From: Apus apus
Lineage: Eukaryota > Chordata > Aves > Apodiformes > Apodidae
Length of the DNA stretch: 64,000 nt
Assembly: GCF_020740795.1 (NCBI RefSeq)
Contig: NC_067304.1
Span: forward strand, 6,562,056-6,626,055
Direction of reading: 5' to 3'
Shown piece after piece: positions 61,033 to 64,000 of this stretch (within the stretch, counting starts at the first letter, position 1; each line of letters begins with the position of its first letter). Position numbers and translations under genes: made by a program. The notes under the pieces were generated by a model that was not told where the DNA came from, ran no database searches, and worked only from the letters and a program-made list of their open reading frames with translations.

Positions 61033-63670
61033 CTGCAAATGAAAGAAGACAGGAATATTCACCTGTTGGAAATGCACATCCCTTCACCAAGTGTGCATGG
61101 TCTGAAAAGCTTACCTTCAAATTAATCTCTTGTGTTTCTGCATAAACTTGAACAACTTTCATCATCTAAAAAGGATACCAGAGTCAAAAAAAATGAAATT
61201 ATAATCCTTTCTAAAGTTATGAGATTGCACAGGATTGGATGACTAAAGTCAGCCATAACAACAGAACAGTTTGTTATGGACTATACCTCTTTAGCTCTCA
61301 AACTTAGCAGAAGCAGGTTACAACAGTCTAAGGAGGGTGACATGAGGTAAATAAACCTTCAACAAAACATACAACTTTTGTTCATATAAGTATCTCTCAG
61401 TCATTTGCATAATTGCACTCTACTCACGACTGCTTTCTTTGTTAAAATTTTAGTTGCCTAGACATTATTGTGGAAAAGTCTCACTTTAGAGAGAAGTGCT
61501 CCACAAGACTACTTTCCTCAGGGTCTTGCCCCACTGTGATTTCTATTTTTTAAAAACATAAGGCTCAGAGGCACTAGACATGATGCTATTATGAGAGGTC
61601 AGGGTGACTAATCTTTTCCAAGAGCCAGCATTTCAAACAGCAAGACAACACTGAAACACCTTTTTTAAAAAAGGTCTCCACGAGTACCACATTCATCAAT
61701 CCTTACTCCCTTGTTTTACACTTGTCCCTAAGAACTGCAGCATGTGTTCCTCCACAGTAGATGTTTCATTAATTCCCCTGATTGAGAAGTTGACATAATT
61801 ACAACTTCTTCCATAGCGCTCATTAACCTCCACCTAACACAGAGACATAAGGGAGTCAGGGGTGTCCAAGTCCCAGATGCTTGTGAGCATTTATAGCGTT
61901 ACACCATTAACCTTGATTTTTACTAGTGTACTTGTAGAACAGCTGAAATTTTAATTGTAGGTTTGTGTACTTCCTGCATTTTATCTCTTCAGAGCCAGAA
62001 ATGCAGCCTAAACACTGCAAAATTCAGATTACATTTTACAGAAAAATACTGGCTGTTTTATACATTTCTAAGGTCAGAAGAAAGTCATTTATTCCCTGCA
62101 ATGCCTTCTCCCAGGGATTTCTGTCATTCTTAATTTAAGGCACCTCAAAAATGAGGGTACTCTCTTAGCTCCTACTCTGTTGCAGTACAATTTTTTTTTA
62201 TATTCAGAAATTTTTTTACATTGTTCCACCTAGTAACACCTGGGTAATTTATCTCCCCAAGTCATGTTTCACATCTAAGGTGTGAATTTGCAGATGAGTT
62301 CATTGCAAAATAAGTCAACTTTCCACATTCATCAAAAAAAATTACACCATACACACAAATTATTTACTGAAACTTGATTTCTGTGAGAGCCAAACTACCC
62401 ATGAGCTGAAGCACCAGCCTTAATACTAGCCAGAATGAACACAATGCTCTTCTGGATTCAACTTGCATGAGGTCCTAAACCAGTAGAATATTCTTCAGAA
62501 AGGCATTATTCCTCAGTAGAGGAAGTTTCCTCAATAGAGGTCTACCATGTTTCACAAGGACAATTATCCGTATAGCTTGAGACAGTTTTAAGGACTGCTT
62601 GATTATCTTTATTGCCAAACTTCCCAAGCATTTCTACAACATATGCAATATACAGTAACAAGGTCAACCTACTCCTCAGTCATTTATCCATGCCAGTGAA
62701 TGCACTTTGCTGAAGCTCTCTCTGTTAAAGCCTGGTCTCCCCCATTTAGCTAAAACTAGGTAGTTCTGTAATTGCATTTGTTTTGTTCTCTTTGTTTTTT
62801 AAGTGTCTGATTCAGCATCTGCTCCATAAACAGAAGTTACGACTGGAAGCAGAGCCTTCATTCAACTGGAGAGGCTGCACAACCATTTTGAAATAAATCT
62901 TAATGTAAAAAAACCCAACATATACAGATTGGAAGTTAACATACTTCATTAAACCTTTCACAGTTCTTGAAGATCAACCGGACATCTGCCACAAAGTCCT
63001 CAGGAGTCTGGTAGTGCTGGGAATGCTTCTTTTGCAGTTTCTTTTTCACCGTAGATAAATCCATTGGTTTCTTTATAATTTTATAGTAGTTCGGTATCTG
63101 TAAAAAACAGTGGTTTGTTACTGTACAGTTCACAGAAGCACTTCAGTTTCTTCACTTCTCAAAGCACAAATCAGCTAATCCTGTACGCACGTTCAGCAAA
63201 TGAGAACTATTTCCTTTTCTAAAACTGTTCTTTCTAAACTTCAGTGTCTATCACACAGAGCACAGAAGTGCTTTTCATCATAGTCACTTTTTTTACAGCT
63301 GAAAACAGAAGAGTTAAAAGCAGTTTCTTTCCTCCTATAACTTAAAAGATTATCCAAAACCCCTGTTTTTTTTAAATATCTGGGTTTGAGACCGGAAGTA
63401 GAGCCTCTGCATGGAGAAGCTACAGAATAAGCTTCTGTCTCTTCTCTCAGAATCAGGAAATGCTGGATTACTGCCAGAACTTTCAAGGGGACATGCTTCA
63501 AGTAAAAGCAGTCAGTTCCTTCCCAAACTCAACTCTAGACTTTTAGAGATGTTATGCCAAAAATAAATCACAAACTATTTTTTCAGAAGACTCACCGAGA
63601 CTGGGACTGGCTCCTGAAATTCAATGCTCAGTTCATGACAGTACAGGTAAAGCAGGAGACGTTCACATTT
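60820..63670 (-). CDS. TRIM33: TRIM33 (TIF1-gamma), 3' part: bromodomain and C-terminal tail (partial)
   Basis: TRIM33 is a nuclear RING E3 ligase and chromatin reader. Its PHD-bromodomain module binds H3 tails and it modulates SMAD4/TGF-beta signalling and haematopoiesis. The window holds the last four coding exons on the minus strand: 63670-63596, 63097-62945, 61165-61115 and 61032-60820. Together they encode about 163 C-terminal residues. [18 protein letters not shown] and [20 protein letters not shown] through NCERFNE form the bromodomain, with the acetyl-lysine-contacting Asn in [24 protein letters not shown] closes the domain. The acidic tail [18 protein letters not shown] then leads to the basic [17 protein letters not shown] end. 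All junctions are in phase 0. RING, B-box and PHD exons lie beyond the right edge. Confidence 0.95.
61115..61165 (-). CDS. TRIM33: TRIM33 51-nt cassette exon (alpha-isoform insert)
   Basis: Seventeen codons, [17 protein letters not shown], are flanked by CCTTTTTAG and AAG|GTAAGC. Removing the exon keeps frame, and 17 residues is the known difference between the TRIM33 alpha and beta isoforms. It inserts directly after the RFNE Asn of the bromodomain. Confidence 0.88.
61166..62944 (-). other. TRIM33: TRIM33 intron upstream of the cassette exon
   Basis: A 1.8-kb AT-rich intron with no coding sequence, RNA gene or recognised repeat family. The intron on the other side of the cassette (61033-61114) is only 82 nt. 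Confidence 0.85.
62945..63097 (-). CDS. TRIM33: TRIM33 exon: bromodomain core
   Basis: Fifty-one codons, from [16 protein letters not shown] to [14 protein letters not shown]. The acceptor is TTTTTTACAG and the donor is GAA|GTATGT. It includes the ZA loop and the conserved acetyl-lysine-binding Asn. Confidence 0.95.
63098..63595 (-). other. TRIM33: TRIM33 intron within the bromodomain
   Basis: A 498-nt intron between the two bromodomain exons. An 86-codon open frame inside it resembles nothing I know and is not supported as coding. Confidence 0.85.
63596..63670 (-). CDS. TRIM33: TRIM33 exon: bromodomain start
   Basis: Twenty-five codons, [18 protein letters not shown] and QEPVPVS. The acceptor is TTTCTTTGCAAG (an AAG-type site) and the donor is TCTCG|GTGAGT. 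Confidence 0.9.
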
Positions 63671-64000
63671 CTTGCAAAGAAATAAACAGCTTCATATTAA
63701 TATCCTTAATTTATTCTCAGTCAAGAGGTTCGAGTTTCCCTCTTTTAAACTGGTTTGTACTTAAGCAGTTTAGTACTAGAACATGTAAATGCAGTCCCCA
63801 CAAGCTTTATTATAAAATGTAAATAGATGGTAGAACACCACCTTACTGTTCACACAGCAGAAATATATCCCCTTTTTGCTTTCTTCTTCCTAAACAATAG
63901 CATAGGGCTAAAGTTAAACAGGAAGAGGCACAATAATATACAGTCAAAATAAAATTTAAAAAAGACAAACAACTGCTTTTGTCTAACTGTAAGTGCATAT
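63671..64000 (-). other. TRIM33: TRIM33 intron, truncated by the window edge
   Basis: AT-rich non-coding sequence upstream of the bromodomain-start exon. I saw no further exon before the window ends. Confidence 0.75.

Noticed and set aside
63241-63501. 86-codon minus-strand frame in a TRIM33 intron
   Set aside because: It lies between two bromodomain exons that join cleanly in frame without it. It has no family similarity.
1-64000. Search for CRISPR arrays, operons, phage or endogenous viral genes, rRNA
   Set aside because: None was seen; the content is ordinary vertebrate nuclear DNA.

Overview
The window looks like a stretch of avian nuclear chromosome. It has intron-split vertebrate genes with GT/AG junctions, a low interspersed-repeat load, and one short CR1 LINE 3' end (about 9164-9232) with the tandem ATTCTATG tail typical of birds and other sauropsids. 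Four protein-coding genes could be recognised from their translated exons: the 3' end of HIPK1 (+), complete OLFML3 (+), nearly complete SYT6 (-) and the 3' end of TRIM33 (-). This is the same order and orientation as the human 1p13.2 block, which supports each assignment.

Layout. 1-802: HIPK1 intron. 803-1288: last HIPK1 coding exon. 1289 to about 5385: long AT-rich HIPK1 3' UTR ending near an AATAAA. 5400-6067: GC/CpG-rich OLFML3 promoter, less than 0.7 kb after the HIPK1 poly(A) signal. 6068-7746: OLFML3 in three exons, with poly(A) signals at 7874 and 7989. About 8010-22000: intergenic DNA with the CR1 fragment, an orphan CpG cluster (10400-10765) and AT-rich enhancer-like blocks; the SYT6 3' UTR should lie somewhere in it. 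22032-45390: six SYT6 coding exons on the minus strand. A 15-kb first intron separates the short cysteine-containing N-terminal exon from the transmembrane exon. The last few C-terminal residues were not placed. About 45430-56000: SYT6-TRIM33 intergenic DNA with a CpG cluster near 48040-48300 that may be a SYT6 promoter. About 56040-60819: TRIM33 3' UTR. 60820-63670: four TRIM33 exons covering the bromodomain half and the C-terminal tail, including a 51-nt cassette. 63671-64000: TRIM33 intron.

The four genes do not form a pathway. HIPK1 is a nuclear kinase, OLFML3 a secreted olfactomedin-domain matrix protein, SYT6 a membrane Ca2+/phospholipid-binding exocytosis protein, and TRIM33 a chromatin reader and E3 ligase in TGF-beta signalling. 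I saw no prokaryote-like operon, CRISPR array, viral gene or novel multi-gene system. The points worth a second look are regulatory or structural: a minimal uORF overlapping the SYT6 start codon, the TRIM33 alpha/beta cassette beside an 82-nt intron, orphan CpG clusters, RFX-type X-boxes, a decayed tRNA-like element, and several Pumilio-type motifs in the TRIM33 3' UTR. All exon boundaries come from reading splice consensus and frame by eye; no alignment was run.
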